64,000 nucleotides of DNA from CAZXEU01 sp965207385 (GTDB taxonomy: Bacteria; Bacteroidota; Rhodothermia; Rhodothermales; Bin80). Location of the stretch: positions 62,001 through 126,000 of the forward strand of contig CBDBLZ010000020.1 in NCBI GenBank assembly GCA_965207385.1. Reading direction: 5' to 3'. Within the stretch, counting starts at the first letter, position 1. Every line of letters starts with the position of its first letter. Under the pieces are notes generated by a model, which had not been told where the DNA came from, ran no database searches, and was given only the letters and a program-made list of their open reading frames with translations. Both the position numbers and the translations under genes were made by a program. Shown piece by piece: positions 33,497 through 41,651 of the stretch.

Positions 33497-34471
33497 ATGC
33501 AGGATTTGGCCATAGGGATCGACCTGGGCGGCACGAACATCAAGGCGGCCGTCGTGGGCCAGGCATCCGGCCTTATCCAAATGGAAACAAGGGAGACCCA
33601 GGCGGACCGTGGTCCCGGGCACGTGCTGGACAGGATCGTCGCCATCTCAGAATTCCTGATGGCTGGCAGTTCGGCCGGCAGACTGGCGGGTATTGGCATC
33701 GGGGCCCCCGGCACGATCGACTGGGACCGAACCACGCTCATCCACCCGCCTAATATTCCCGGATGGTCAACGATAGACCTGAGCGAGGTGCTGCGCCGGA
33801 GGCTGGGGACCGACCTCCACGTCGTCGTGGAAAACGATGCCAACGCGGCGGCGCTGGGCTCTGCCCACTACGGAGCCGGCAGGCCATTCGATTCCTTCAT
33901 CATGATTACCCTGGGAACGGGTGTCGGCGGTGCTATCATCTACCGTCGCCGCATCTTCCGCGGAATGACCGGAGCCGCTGGAGAACTGGGGCATATGACC
34001 ATCGACTATGCCGGGCCTCCTGACAGCGCGGGTGTAGCCGGAGCTATCGAGGCCTATCTGGGGCAGCGCAACCTGAGCGCCTATGCCCGAAAGCGGCTCT
34101 CTTCGCGTCCTGACAGCGTGCTTCACGGCGTCCGGGATCTTAATCCGGCCCTGTTGACTGTGGCAGCCCAAAACGGAGACGAGCAGGCCCGCTTGGTGCT
34201 CGAATGGGCCGGACACAAGCTGGGCTGTATCCTTGGCAGCTGCATCAATCTGCTGGATATCCGCAATATCGTGGTCGGCGGCGGGATATCAGGAGCGGGA
34301 GACCTGATTCTGGACCCGGCCCGGAAGACGGTCCTGGACTATGTCAAGCCGGGCATGCACGATGACGTCGAGATTGTGCAAGAAACCCGCGGAAACGAGG
34401 TCGGTATGCTCGGTGCGGCCTCCCTAGTCTTCGAGCATCTCGACGCGCATGCTTCCGTTTCCGGGGGATAG
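33497..34471 (+). CDS. ROK-family sugar kinase (glucokinase-like), zinc motif absent
   Basis: 324 residues from the ATG at 33497, which begins the fold directly (MQDLAIGIDLGGTNIKAAVV, ATP phosphate loop). Other marks are ENDANAAALG (catalytic Asp), GTGVGGAIIYRRRIFRG, GAAGELGHMTIDY and a GGGISGAGD loop. ROK proteins usually have C-x-C-G-x2-G-C-x-E binding zinc; here the region reads YAGPPDSAGVAGAIEAYLGQRNLS, without cysteines, as in Bacteroidota ROK proteins. Phosphorylation of glucose or a related hexose is likely but not proven. The start at 33497 leaves 7 bases after the ftsB-like gene. The 3' end overlaps lptD by 23 bases. Confidence 0.88.
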   Translation: MQDLAIGIDLGGTNIKAAVVGQASGLIQMETRETQADRGPGHVLDRIVAISEFLMAGSSAGRLAGIGIGAPGTIDWDRTTLIHPPNIPGWSTIDLSEVLRRRLGTDLHVVVENDANAAALGSAHYGAGRPFDSFIMITLGTGVGGAIIYRRRIFRGMTGAAGELGHMTIDYAGPPDSAGVAGAIEAYLGQRNLSAYARKRLSSRPDSVLHGVRDLNPALLTVAAQNGDEQARLVLEWAGHKLGCILGSCINLLDIRNIVVGGGISGAGDLILDPARKTVLDYVKPGMHDDVEIVQETRGNEVGMLGAASLVFEHLDAHASVSGG

Positions 34472-37112
34472 GAACAGCGCTCTGGATCGAGGACGGATTG
34501 GCGGGTGGCTTTGCCTTGTGCCAGTACTCCTGGCCCTGGGCGAGGCAGCGGCGCAGGAGCGGCCCGTCACTTTCAGCGCGTCCGATTCCCTCATTATCGA
34601 CTTTGACGCGGACCACGGCCGCCTCCTTGGCAGCGCCGACGTGGCCTACGACGACATTTCGCTCCAGGCCCACGCGGTGGACATCCTGTTCGAGGCCGAG
34701 GAATTGCATGCCACGGGCCTGGAATCAGACTCGGGACTCGTAGGTGCACCCGTCTTCTCACAAGGCTCGGAGACCCTTACGGGCATCTCATTCGCCTACA
34801 ACATGGCCACAGACCGGGGCCGAGTTGTCGGAGCGCGCACACAGTTCCAGGAAGGATTCATTCAGGCGGGCATCGCCAAGGTCAGGGAGGACAGCTCGGT
34901 CTTTATCCGGGACGGTCTGTACACAACCTGCGACTGCCTTCCCGAAGAAACCCCCTCCTACTCCCTGCGCGCGCGCAGAATGAAGGTCGTCGACCGCAAG
35001 TGGGTCTACACCGGGCCCATACAGCTTTTCATATTCAATATCCCGACACCGATCTGGCTACCGTTTGGCTTTCTGCCGTACAGGGAAGGTCGCAGAAGCG
35101 GCCTCCTGGCACCCGCTTACGGCGAAGACCAGCGAGGCTTTTACCTCAGAAACTGGGGCTACTACTGGGCGGTAAGCGAATTCATCGACACCCAGCTGCG
35201 CCTCGGCATCTGGACAAAGGGCAGCTGGCAGGTCAATCCGTCGTTTCGCTACAACCGGCGCTACCTCTACAGCGGCGGCCTCAGCGTAGACTATCTCCGG
35301 GAACGCAGTGGGGAAAAGGACGACCCGGACCTGCTGGTGCGCAACAGCATCAGCGTGCGGTGGTCGCACAACCAGACGCTGAGCCCGACCGCACGCCTTA
35401 CGGCGAATGTCAATCTCACGTCAAGCAGCTATCTGAAGACCGTTTCGGAGCAGTACGAAGACAACGTGCGCCAATCCGTGGGTTCTTCCATACAATACTC
35501 AAAGCGGATGGGCGGTGGGCGGTCGCTCTCCATCAACCTCAGGCAGAATCAGATCCTGTCGACCGGTGCGACCGATCTTGCGCTGCCGGAACTGTCCTTC
35601 TCGCAGAGTACCAAGACGCCATTCAAGCGTGGAGGCGCCTCCCGGAACCAGCAGTGGTACGAGCGACTGCAGTTCAGTCTGCGCTCGCGCGTGAGCAACC
35701 GGTACTCCTTTCGCCCGCTTTCCGACGCCCAGCTTGTGGCTGGCGGAGATACGCTCGCGGACGGCTCGCCAGTGGACATAGCCTGGTACGAGGCATTGCT
35801 TGATCAAGAGCGATATGAACAGGCCACGGGAAGCGCCGACAGCCGCATAGATTTTCGCGCCACGCACACCGTACCCGTGGCGCTGCCACTAGCCATCAGC
35901 CGCTTGCCGCTGCTCGGTGCGTTGCGGTTAAATGTGTCGCCCAACGCAAACTATCGCGAAGAGTGGTTCGTGCAGACGACCCGGCAAGTGACAGACTCGG
36001 CGGGAGCGGTCGCGCGCTCCACAGACCGCGGCTTCTTCGCCCTCCGGCAATTCAACACCGGGGTTTCCGCGACCACCACGTTTTACGGCCTCTTTCCCGT
36101 TCGCCTGGGAGCCTATCGAGGCTTGCGCCACACTGTGCGGCCTCGCGCGGGATATTCGTACCGGCCAGATTTTTCGTCCGATTTCTGGGGCTATTCGCGA
36201 CTGCTGCTGGATGCGGCAGGCAATCCCGTATCAAGAGGCGACGACATGGTCCGCTACGACCTCGTGCCGGGCGTCCAGCGCGGCCTTCAGCAGGCGATAA
36301 ACTTCGGCATTGACAACGTATTCGAAACCAAGCGCGTGACCGCAGACTCTACCGGCGAAGACCAGAGCCGGGTGCTGAAGCTGTTCAATCTCAATGTGAG
36401 CTCGAGCTACAACTTTGCAGCAGACTCGCTCAAGTTGGCGCCCGTGCAGATCAGCGCCCGCACTAACGTGCTCGGCAAACTCAATCTCAACATTTCCGGC
36501 GCGCTTTCACCCTACAGCCTGAGCGCGGACGGCACCCGGCCGGTGGATGACTTTGTATTCTCGCTCAGGGAAGGCCGCTTGGCCCGGCTTACCCGGCTTA
36601 GTGTTCGCGGAGACTTTCGCCTGCGGAGCCGCAGCGAGGCAGCTCCTCCGCAGCCCGCCCAGCCGGGAATACCCTCCTTTGACGACTTTGGAACATCCAC
36701 AATGGGCCTGAGCGATCCATTTTCGTCTCGCGCTTACGGTGCGGGAGCATTCGCCGACTGGTCGCTGAACGTCAGCTTCGGCTACCTGATTGCGAGACCG
36801 GCCAGTGAACTCATCCGGCGGGCAACCATAAATACGGGATTCGACTTTAACGTGACCTCCACGTGGCGAGTCCGTGGACAGACGGGTTACGATTTCGAGT
36901 CGGCGGAGCTGGTAACCACCACGCTCAACATCATGAAGGAATTCGAATGCTGGCAGATGTCCTTTCGATGGATCCCGTTCGGGAGCTTTCAGTCCTGGGG
37001 ATTCGACCTTCACGTAAAGAGTGGCCGGCTCCGCGAATTCCTGCGCCTGCAGCAGCCGAGGGTAGAACGCGACCGTGGCCTGAGGCCACGACCGCAGGGC
37101 TTCCCGATTTAG
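34449..37112 (+). CDS. lptD: LPS-assembly protein LptD-like outer-membrane protein
   Basis: 887 residues. A signal peptide is at about 1-35, with cleavage near GEAAAQE. Residues of about 40-200 form an OstA/LptA-like beta-jellyroll (VTFSASDSLIIDFDADHGRLLGSADVAYDDISLQAHAV). The region LFIFNIPTPIWLPFGFLPYREGRRSGLLAPAYGEDQRGFYLRNWGYYWAV is typical of LptD, and the remainder is a large beta-barrel. It inserts lipopolysaccharide into the outer membrane with LptE. The C-terminus (RLREFLRLQQPRVERDRGLRPRPQGFPI) extends beyond the last strand. It overlaps the ROK gene, suggesting coupling, and converges with a GNAT gene 15 bases away. Confidence 0.88.
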   Translation: MLPFPGDRNSALDRGRIGGWLCLVPVLLALGEAAAQERPVTFSASDSLIIDFDADHGRLLGSADVAYDDISLQAHAVDILFEAEELHATGLESDSGLVGAPVFSQGSETLTGISFAYNMATDRGRVVGARTQFQEGFIQAGIAKVREDSSVFIRDGLYTTCDCLPEETPSYSLRARRMKVVDRKWVYTGPIQLFIFNIPTPIWLPFGFLPYREGRRSGLLAPAYGEDQRGFYLRNWGYYWAVSEFIDTQLRLGIWTKGSWQVNPSFRYNRRYLYSGGLSVDYLRERSGEKDDPDLLVRNSISVRWSHNQTLSPTARLTANVNLTSSSYLKTVSEQYEDNVRQSVGSSIQYSKRMGGGRSLSINLRQNQILSTGATDLALPELSFSQSTKTPFKRGGASRNQQWYERLQFSLRSRVSNRYSFRPLSDAQLVAGGDTLADGSPVDIAWYEALLDQERYEQATGSADSRIDFRATHTVPVALPLAISRLPLLGALRLNVSPNANYREEWFVQTTRQVTDSAGAVARSTDRGFFALRQFNTGVSATTTFYGLFPVRLGAYRGLRHTVRPRAGYSYRPDFSSDFWGYSRLLLDAAGNPVSRGDDMVRYDLVPGVQRGLQQAINFGIDNVFETKRVTADSTGEDQSRVLKLFNLNVSSSYNFAADSLKLAPVQISARTNVLGKLNLNISGALSPYSLSADGTRPVDDFVFSLREGRLARLTRLSVRGDFRLRSRSEAAPPQPAQPGIPSFDDFGTSTMGLSDPFSSRAYGAGAFADWSLNVSFGYLIARPASELIRRATINTGFDFNVTSTWRVRGQTGYDFESAELVTTTLNIMKEFECWQMSFRWIPFGSFQSWGFDLHVKSGRLREFLRLQQPRVERDRGLRPRPQGFPI

Positions 37113-37127
37113 CGGAGGCAGCGCGCT

Positions 37128-37544
37128 TCAGTCCGAACGAAGCGCCCAGGCATCTTCTACCTGCGTAAATCCAAGGTGCGCATAGTAGCGCGCGACCGTG
37201 CCGCGCACGATCACGTCCGTCCCCTTGCAGCGCTCTAGCACGGCGCGGACCAGCCGCTTGCCGATGCCCAGCCCCTGCGCATCCGGCTCTACTGCCAGGT
37301 CACAGAAGTAGCTGAAGAGCACACCGTCTGTAAGCACCCTGGCGATGCCGACGAGGTGTTCTCCCTCCCACGCCGTAAGCACGAAGCTGGCGTTTTCAAA
37401 CATGGCCCAGACCCGTTCCGGGTCCCCCACGGGCCTGAGCAGCGGAGCCCGCCGATAGAGCGTTATGATCCGTGCAGGCGTCAGCCCGTCCAGGCCCTCC
37501 CGGATGCTGAATTCCCGGGATACACGTGTGAATCTGTGGCGCAT
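37128..37544 (-). CDS. GNAT-family N-acetyltransferase
   Basis: 138 residues with the GNAT core: LVGIARVLTDGVLFSYFCDLAVEPDAQGLGIGKRLVRAVLERC holds strand beta4 and the acetyl-CoA pyrophosphate loop (QGLGIGKRL), then YYAHLGFTQVEDAW closes the fold. The acceptor substrate cannot be inferred. It starts 12 bases after sucC on the same strand, so it may be co-transcribed with it. Confidence 0.88.
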   Translation of the reverse strand: MRHRFTRVSREFSIREGLDGLTPARIITLYRRAPLLRPVGDPERVWAMFENASFVLTAWEGEHLVGIARVLTDGVLFSYFCDLAVEPDAQGLGIGKRLVRAVLERCKGTDVIVRGTVARYYAHLGFTQVEDAWALRSD

Positions 37545-37556
37545 TCGGGCCGCGGT

Positions 37557-38726
37557 CTACTTTAGGGCCAGGCTTACCTTCTCCGCAGCCTCTTCGAAAA
37601 GCGTGGCTGTCTCGATGACCAGGTCACTCTCCTTGAGTACCTGAAGTCCCTGCTCTGCGTTGGTTCCCTGCAAGCGGACAATCAGCGGAACGTTGATGTC
37701 GACGTTTCGCGCCGCATCCACAACGCCCTGCGCCACGCGGTCACATCGGACAATGCCGCCGAATATGTTGACGAGCACGGCACGCACGTTCGGATCCTTC
37801 AAAAGGATGCGAAAGCCCGCTTCCACGGTATCGGCGCTGGCGGCACCGCCCACATCGAGAAAATTGGCAGGTTCGCCGCCGGCCAGCTTGATGAGGTCCA
37901 TGGTGGCCATGGCCAGGCCGGCCCCGTTCACCATGCACCCGACGTTCCCGTCCAGCTTGATGTAGTTGAGATTGAACTGGCCGGCCTCCACTTCAAGCGG
38001 ATCCTCCTCATGGAGATCACGCAGCGCCGCGAGATCCGGATGGCGAAACAGGGCATTGTCATCCAGTGTCAGCTTGGAATCGATGGCCACAACATCGCCC
38101 GTCGTCGTCAGCACGAGCGGGTTTATTTCCGCGAGCGTGGCATCTGCTTCGACGTAGGCCTCGTACAGGGCCTGGATGAACGCCGAGGCCTGTTTGAATG
38201 CCTTGCCCTTGAATCCGAGTCCGAACGCGAGCTGGCGTACCTGAAACGGCAGCACCTTCGTGCCCGGATCGATCCAGATCTTGACGATCTTCTCGGGCGC
38301 CGATTCCGCCACCTGCTCTATGTCAACGCCGCCTTCCGTGGAAGCCATGATTACGTTCTGGCTCCTCGAGCGGTCAAGGGTGACGCCTACATAGTATTCC
38401 TTTGCGATATCGACCGCCCCGGCCACGAGCACCTTTCGGACGCGCTGCCCCTCCGGACCGGTCTGGTGCGTCACCAGCTGCATGCCCAGCATGGCGCCGG
38501 CCGTATGTTCAACCGCGTCGACGCCTCGCACGAGCTTGACCCCTCCACCCTTGCCGCGCCCACCTGCATGGATCTGGGCCTTAACTACGAACAGTTCAGT
38601 CCCGTCCCCTGCCAGCCTTCGCGCGGCACCTGCAGCTTCCTGCGGCGTAGTGGCCACGATTCCCGGCTGCATGGCTACGCCGTACTGCTCCAGTATATCC
38701 TTTGCCTGGTACTCGTGTACCTTCAT
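37557..38726 (-). CDS. sucC: Succinyl-CoA ligase (ADP-forming) subunit beta
   Basis: 389 residues from the ATG at 38724-38726 (MKVHEYQAKDILEQYGV, the standard SucC start; upstream codons are not conserved). The N-terminal ATP-grasp domain has FVVKAQIHAGGRGKGGGVKL. The middle holds ALYEAYVEADATLAEINPLV, and the C-terminal CoA-ligase domain has NLDVGG-type FLDVGGAASADTVEAGFRILL and NIFGGIVRCDRVAQGV. It makes succinate and ATP in the TCA cycle together with SucD, which is not in this window. It is divergent from the LptF/G gene across about 90 bases. Confidence 0.96.
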   Translation of the reverse strand: MKVHEYQAKDILEQYGVAMQPGIVATTPQEAAGAARRLAGDGTELFVVKAQIHAGGRGKGGGVKLVRGVDAVEHTAGAMLGMQLVTHQTGPEGQRVRKVLVAGAVDIAKEYYVGVTLDRSRSQNVIMASTEGGVDIEQVAESAPEKIVKIWIDPGTKVLPFQVRQLAFGLGFKGKAFKQASAFIQALYEAYVEADATLAEINPLVLTTTGDVVAIDSKLTLDDNALFRHPDLAALRDLHEEDPLEVEAGQFNLNYIKLDGNVGCMVNGAGLAMATMDLIKLAGGEPANFLDVGGAASADTVEAGFRILLKDPNVRAVLVNIFGGIVRCDRVAQGVVDAARNVDINVPLIVRLQGTNAEQGLQVLKESDLVIETATLFEEAAEKVSLALK

Positions 38727-38813
38727 GCTATTCTGTAATCCTAGCGATGGACAATCAGCAAGTTGCAAGGTACACCGCAACGGACGAAGTTTCCCAAGAT
38801 CCGGCGTAAAGAG

Positions 38814-39890
38814 TTGACCATTTTCGATCGCCACATCCTGTGGCGCCTCGTGAGCGCCTTTCTTCTGCTTGTGGTCGTATTGACCGCGTTTTTCATCTTG
38901 CTGCATTACATGGAATACGTGGACGATTTCCTGGATCGCGATGCGCCCATGGGCAAGATCTACCTTGTCTACTACCCGAGCTACATCCCGGAGATCGTAC
39001 GATTGATTTCGCCGCTGGCCCTCTTTCTGGCCGCGATCTATGTAACGGGCTCCCTGGCGCAGACACTGCAAGTAGCGGCCCTGCAGACCAGCGGAGTGGC
39101 CTTGCACCGGCTGCTGGCTCCTTATGTGGTCCTGGCGCTAGCCTTTACCGGCTTCATGATCTGGTTCAATGGATGGGTAGTGCCTGTCACCAATCGGCTC
39201 GTGCTGCAGTATGACAGCCTCTACCTGAGAGAGGCCCCACGAAGGATCGACACGAGTGAGATTCATCGCCAGGACAGCCCGCAAAGCGTGTTGACGGTGG
39301 GCTATTACGACCGGGAAACCGATACGGCCCACCGCGTCGTGCTGCAGGCATTCAATGATTCCGGTCACATCGAGAAGCGGGTCGACAGCGACCGAATGGT
39401 ATGGAGGGACTCCCTTTGGCACATGCCGCGCGCGACCATCCGGCTTTTCAGCGAGGCAGACGAATCGAGGCGTCAGATTGCGGACCTGGATACGGTGCTG
39501 CGCGTGCTGCCGCGCGACCTTGCGCGCACGGAGCGTGACGTGGAATCCATGACCGTTCCGGTGGCCCGTGGTCACGTCCAGGCCCTGCAATCGAGCGGCG
39601 CAATTGGCATCGGCCGCCCGCTGGTCAGCTACTACACGAAGTTCTCCTATCCCCTCGCAAACCTGGTAGTGGTCCTCATCGCATTTCCCCTGGCCATCAG
39701 GCGCCGGCGAGGCGGCCAGACCCTGCAGGTCGGCATCGGGCTTCTCTTGGCGTTCGGATATCTGTCAGCCCAGAAACTGCTGGAACCCTTCGGATACTCC
39801 GGAGAGATCGACCCGGTAGTGACAGCCTTCGCGCCCCACCTGCTCTTTGCGCTCGTTTCCGCAGCCATGCTGCTGCGAGCGAAGGCGTAA
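38814..39890 (+). CDS. LptF/LptG-family LPS export permease
   Basis: 358 residues from a TTG at 38814, which makes the protein begin (M)TIFDRHILWRLVSAF, matching the family start; another TTG at 38763 would add 17 basic residues. No ATG is available. There are about six transmembrane helices: two or three N-terminal (LLLVVVLTAFFILLHYMEY, SPLALFLAAIYVTGSLAQ, APYVVLALAFTGFMIWF), a periplasmic beta-jellyroll in the middle, and C-terminal helices (ANLVVVLIAFPLAI, VGIGLLLAFGYL, LLFALVSAAMLL). It forms the LptB2FG transporter core that extracts LPS from the inner membrane. It is not adjacent to lptD but is in the same neighbourhood. Confidence 0.88.
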   Translation: MTIFDRHILWRLVSAFLLLVVVLTAFFILLHYMEYVDDFLDRDAPMGKIYLVYYPSYIPEIVRLISPLALFLAAIYVTGSLAQTLQVAALQTSGVALHRLLAPYVVLALAFTGFMIWFNGWVVPVTNRLVLQYDSLYLREAPRRIDTSEIHRQDSPQSVLTVGYYDRETDTAHRVVLQAFNDSGHIEKRVDSDRMVWRDSLWHMPRATIRLFSEADESRRQIADLDTVLRVLPRDLARTERDVESMTVPVARGHVQALQSSGAIGIGRPLVSYYTKFSYPLANLVVVLIAFPLAIRRRRGGQTLQVGIGLLLAFGYLSAQKLLEPFGYSGEIDPVVTAFAPHLLFALVSAAMLLRAKA

Positions 39891-39984
39891 GCCCTACCAG
39901 GCGCCCGGCATACCACCACCAGTGCCGGCGTATGGCGTCACGCCGCCAGCGCGCCCGGTGCCGTAGCAGCACTTGCCTGTTACC

Positions 39985-40308
39985 TCAGGCCTGGCCCACG
40001 TGACCGCTGCCGAATCGTATCGCCGGATCCTGCACGGAGCGCTCTTCGATGGGGCCGTGCGTGCGTTCGTATCGCTCTATGTTGTCTGCCAGCGCCCGAA
40101 GGAGACGCTTCGCATGCTGCGGCGTCACGATGATGCGGCTTTTTACCCGGGCCGTACGCACGCCGGGCATGACACGAATGAAATCCAGGATGAATTCTTC
40201 GGGAGAGTGCGCAATCATTACCAGGTTCGCGTACTGCCCTTCCGCGAGACTGTCACTCAACTCAATGCTGAGTTGAGACGATTTTTCCTTTCGTTCTTCG
40301 TCGGCCAT
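39985..40308 (-). CDS. DUF3467 domain protein
   Basis: 107 residues. The pattern EGQYANLVMIAHSPEEFILDFIRVMPGVRTARVKSRIIVTPQHAKRLLRALADNIERYE matches DUF3467, a small uncharacterised cytoplasmic family common in Bacteroidota. The N-terminal MADEERKEKSSQ is charged and likely disordered. It lies alone between the LptF/G gene (convergent) and the cystathionine beta-synthase gene (same strand, about 130 bases upstream). Confidence 0.85.
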   Translation of the reverse strand: MADEERKEKSSQLSIELSDSLAEGQYANLVMIAHSPEEFILDFIRVMPGVRTARVKSRIIVTPQHAKRLLRALADNIERYERTHGPIEERSVQDPAIRFGSGHVGQA

Positions 40309-40438
40309 CTAGTGCAGGGGATTGAATTCGAATGTAGCACGCGAATGCGCAGCAGGCGGACTACATGGTACGGAATTGCCGAGAGATAACCCGCACGCCA
40401 TGATGTCGCATTCGGATGCGGCGGCAGTGTACCGGGGC

Positions 40439-41425
40439 CTACAGCAGATCGTGCTCGCGCATCCAGTCGTCGTTGTACGTTTTGCGCAAATACCTGAATC
40501 CCGAATCAGGCAAAATTATCACAGCGATATCGGATTCGGAAAGCGTCTCTCCTTGCGCGCGCAGCCAGTTGAGTCCTCCCGTCATCGCCAGGCCGCTGGA
40601 TTGTCCTGCGAATATGCCCTCTTCCCGCGCCAGGCGTCGCGCCATCTGCATCGTCTCCTTGTCGTCAACGCGGATATAATCGTCTACCAGATCGAAATCC
40701 ATGTTCTCGGCCAATATGTCTTCACCGGCACCCTCAGTGAGATACGGATAGATTTCATCCTCGTCAAACTCGCCCGTGTGAAAGTACTTGTAGTAGGCCG
40801 ACCCGTAAGGATCCACGCCCACTACCGTAACCTCCGGATTCTGCTCCTTCAAATACTGCGCCACCCCCGAAATCGTGCCACCCGTGCCGGCGCCGGAGAT
40901 CAGGTGGGTTACGCGTCCTTCCGTCTGGCTCCAGATTTCCGGGCCGAGGGTACGGTAGTGCGCCTCACGGTTATCCAGATTGTCATACTGATTCATATAG
41001 CAGGAATTCGGAATCTCCTCGGACAGGCGGCGTGCCACGCTGTAATAGGAGCGCGGATCGTCGGGCGCCACGTTATTCGGGCAGATCCGCACGTCCGCGC
41101 CCAGGGCCTGCAAGACATCGATTTTCTCCTTGCTCTGCTTGGATGTCGTCGTAAATATGCACTTGTAGCCCTTTGCAATGGCGACCAGTGCGAGTCCTGC
41201 CCCCGTATTGCCGCTCGTTCCCTCAATAATGGTGCCACCCGGCTTCAGGTCACCACGCCGCTCGGCCTCCTCCACCATCACTACCGCTATTCGGTCCTTA
41301 AGCGACGCGCCCGGGTTGAAGAGCTCCACCTTTGCCAACACTGTGCAACGCAGATCGGTGGACAGGCGATTGATCCGCACCAGGGGTGTCATTCCTACGG
41401 TGCCCAGTATGCTATCATGCCACAT
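40439..41425 (-). CDS. Cystathionine beta-synthase-like PLP enzyme (catalytic core only)
   Basis: 328 residues from the ATG at 41423-41425 (MWHDSILGTVGMTPLVRI); an ATG at 41443 is also possible. A fold type II PLP enzyme: the PLP lysine is in NPGASLKDRIAV, the phosphate loop is EGTSGNTGAGLAL, and the segments NQYDNLDNREAHYRTLGPEIW and GAGTGGTISGVAQYL are typical of cystathionine beta-synthase, which condenses serine with homocysteine. The protein stops right after TYNDDWMREHDLL, where many homologues continue into a CBS-domain regulatory pair, so that part is absent. O-acetylserine sulfhydrylase activity is the alternative. It is divergent from lon across about 225 bases that show no further gene. 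Confidence 0.87.
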   Translation of the reverse strand: MWHDSILGTVGMTPLVRINRLSTDLRCTVLAKVELFNPGASLKDRIAVVMVEEAERRGDLKPGGTIIEGTSGNTGAGLALVAIAKGYKCIFTTTSKQSKEKIDVLQALGADVRICPNNVAPDDPRSYYSVARRLSEEIPNSCYMNQYDNLDNREAHYRTLGPEIWSQTEGRVTHLISGAGTGGTISGVAQYLKEQNPEVTVVGVDPYGSAYYKYFHTGEFDEDEIYPYLTEGAGEDILAENMDFDLVDDYIRVDDKETMQMARRLAREEGIFAGQSSGLAMTGGLNWLRAQGETLSESDIAVIILPDSGFRYLRKTYNDDWMREHDLL

Positions 41426-41651
41426 AAGCCTATTCCCGATCATTATTTTGGAGATGCCCGTCCAACGCACGACCTGGAGTTTTGGTCTTACCCGAACGGC
41501 AGCCATCGCGCAGAGTAATGTCGGACGGTTAACGAGTTTTCCGCGACGGACAGTTTGTCAGCGAATGGTCTTTGGCCCGGTTTTTGTTTAATCAGTTTGT
41601 GATCGCTTCACAGAGTGCCGGACGAGGCCTCTCAACTATTCTGCGCGCAGC

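Noticed and set aside
37071..37090. Palindrome CGTGGCC / GGCCACG at the end of lptD
   Set aside because: It is within the coding sequence and is not followed by T residues.
40256..40281. Hairpin CTCAACTCA / TGAGTTGAG followed by a T-rich stretch
   Set aside because: It lies inside the coding part of the DUF3467 gene and is about 370 bases from the end of the LptF/G gene, so a terminator role is unlikely.
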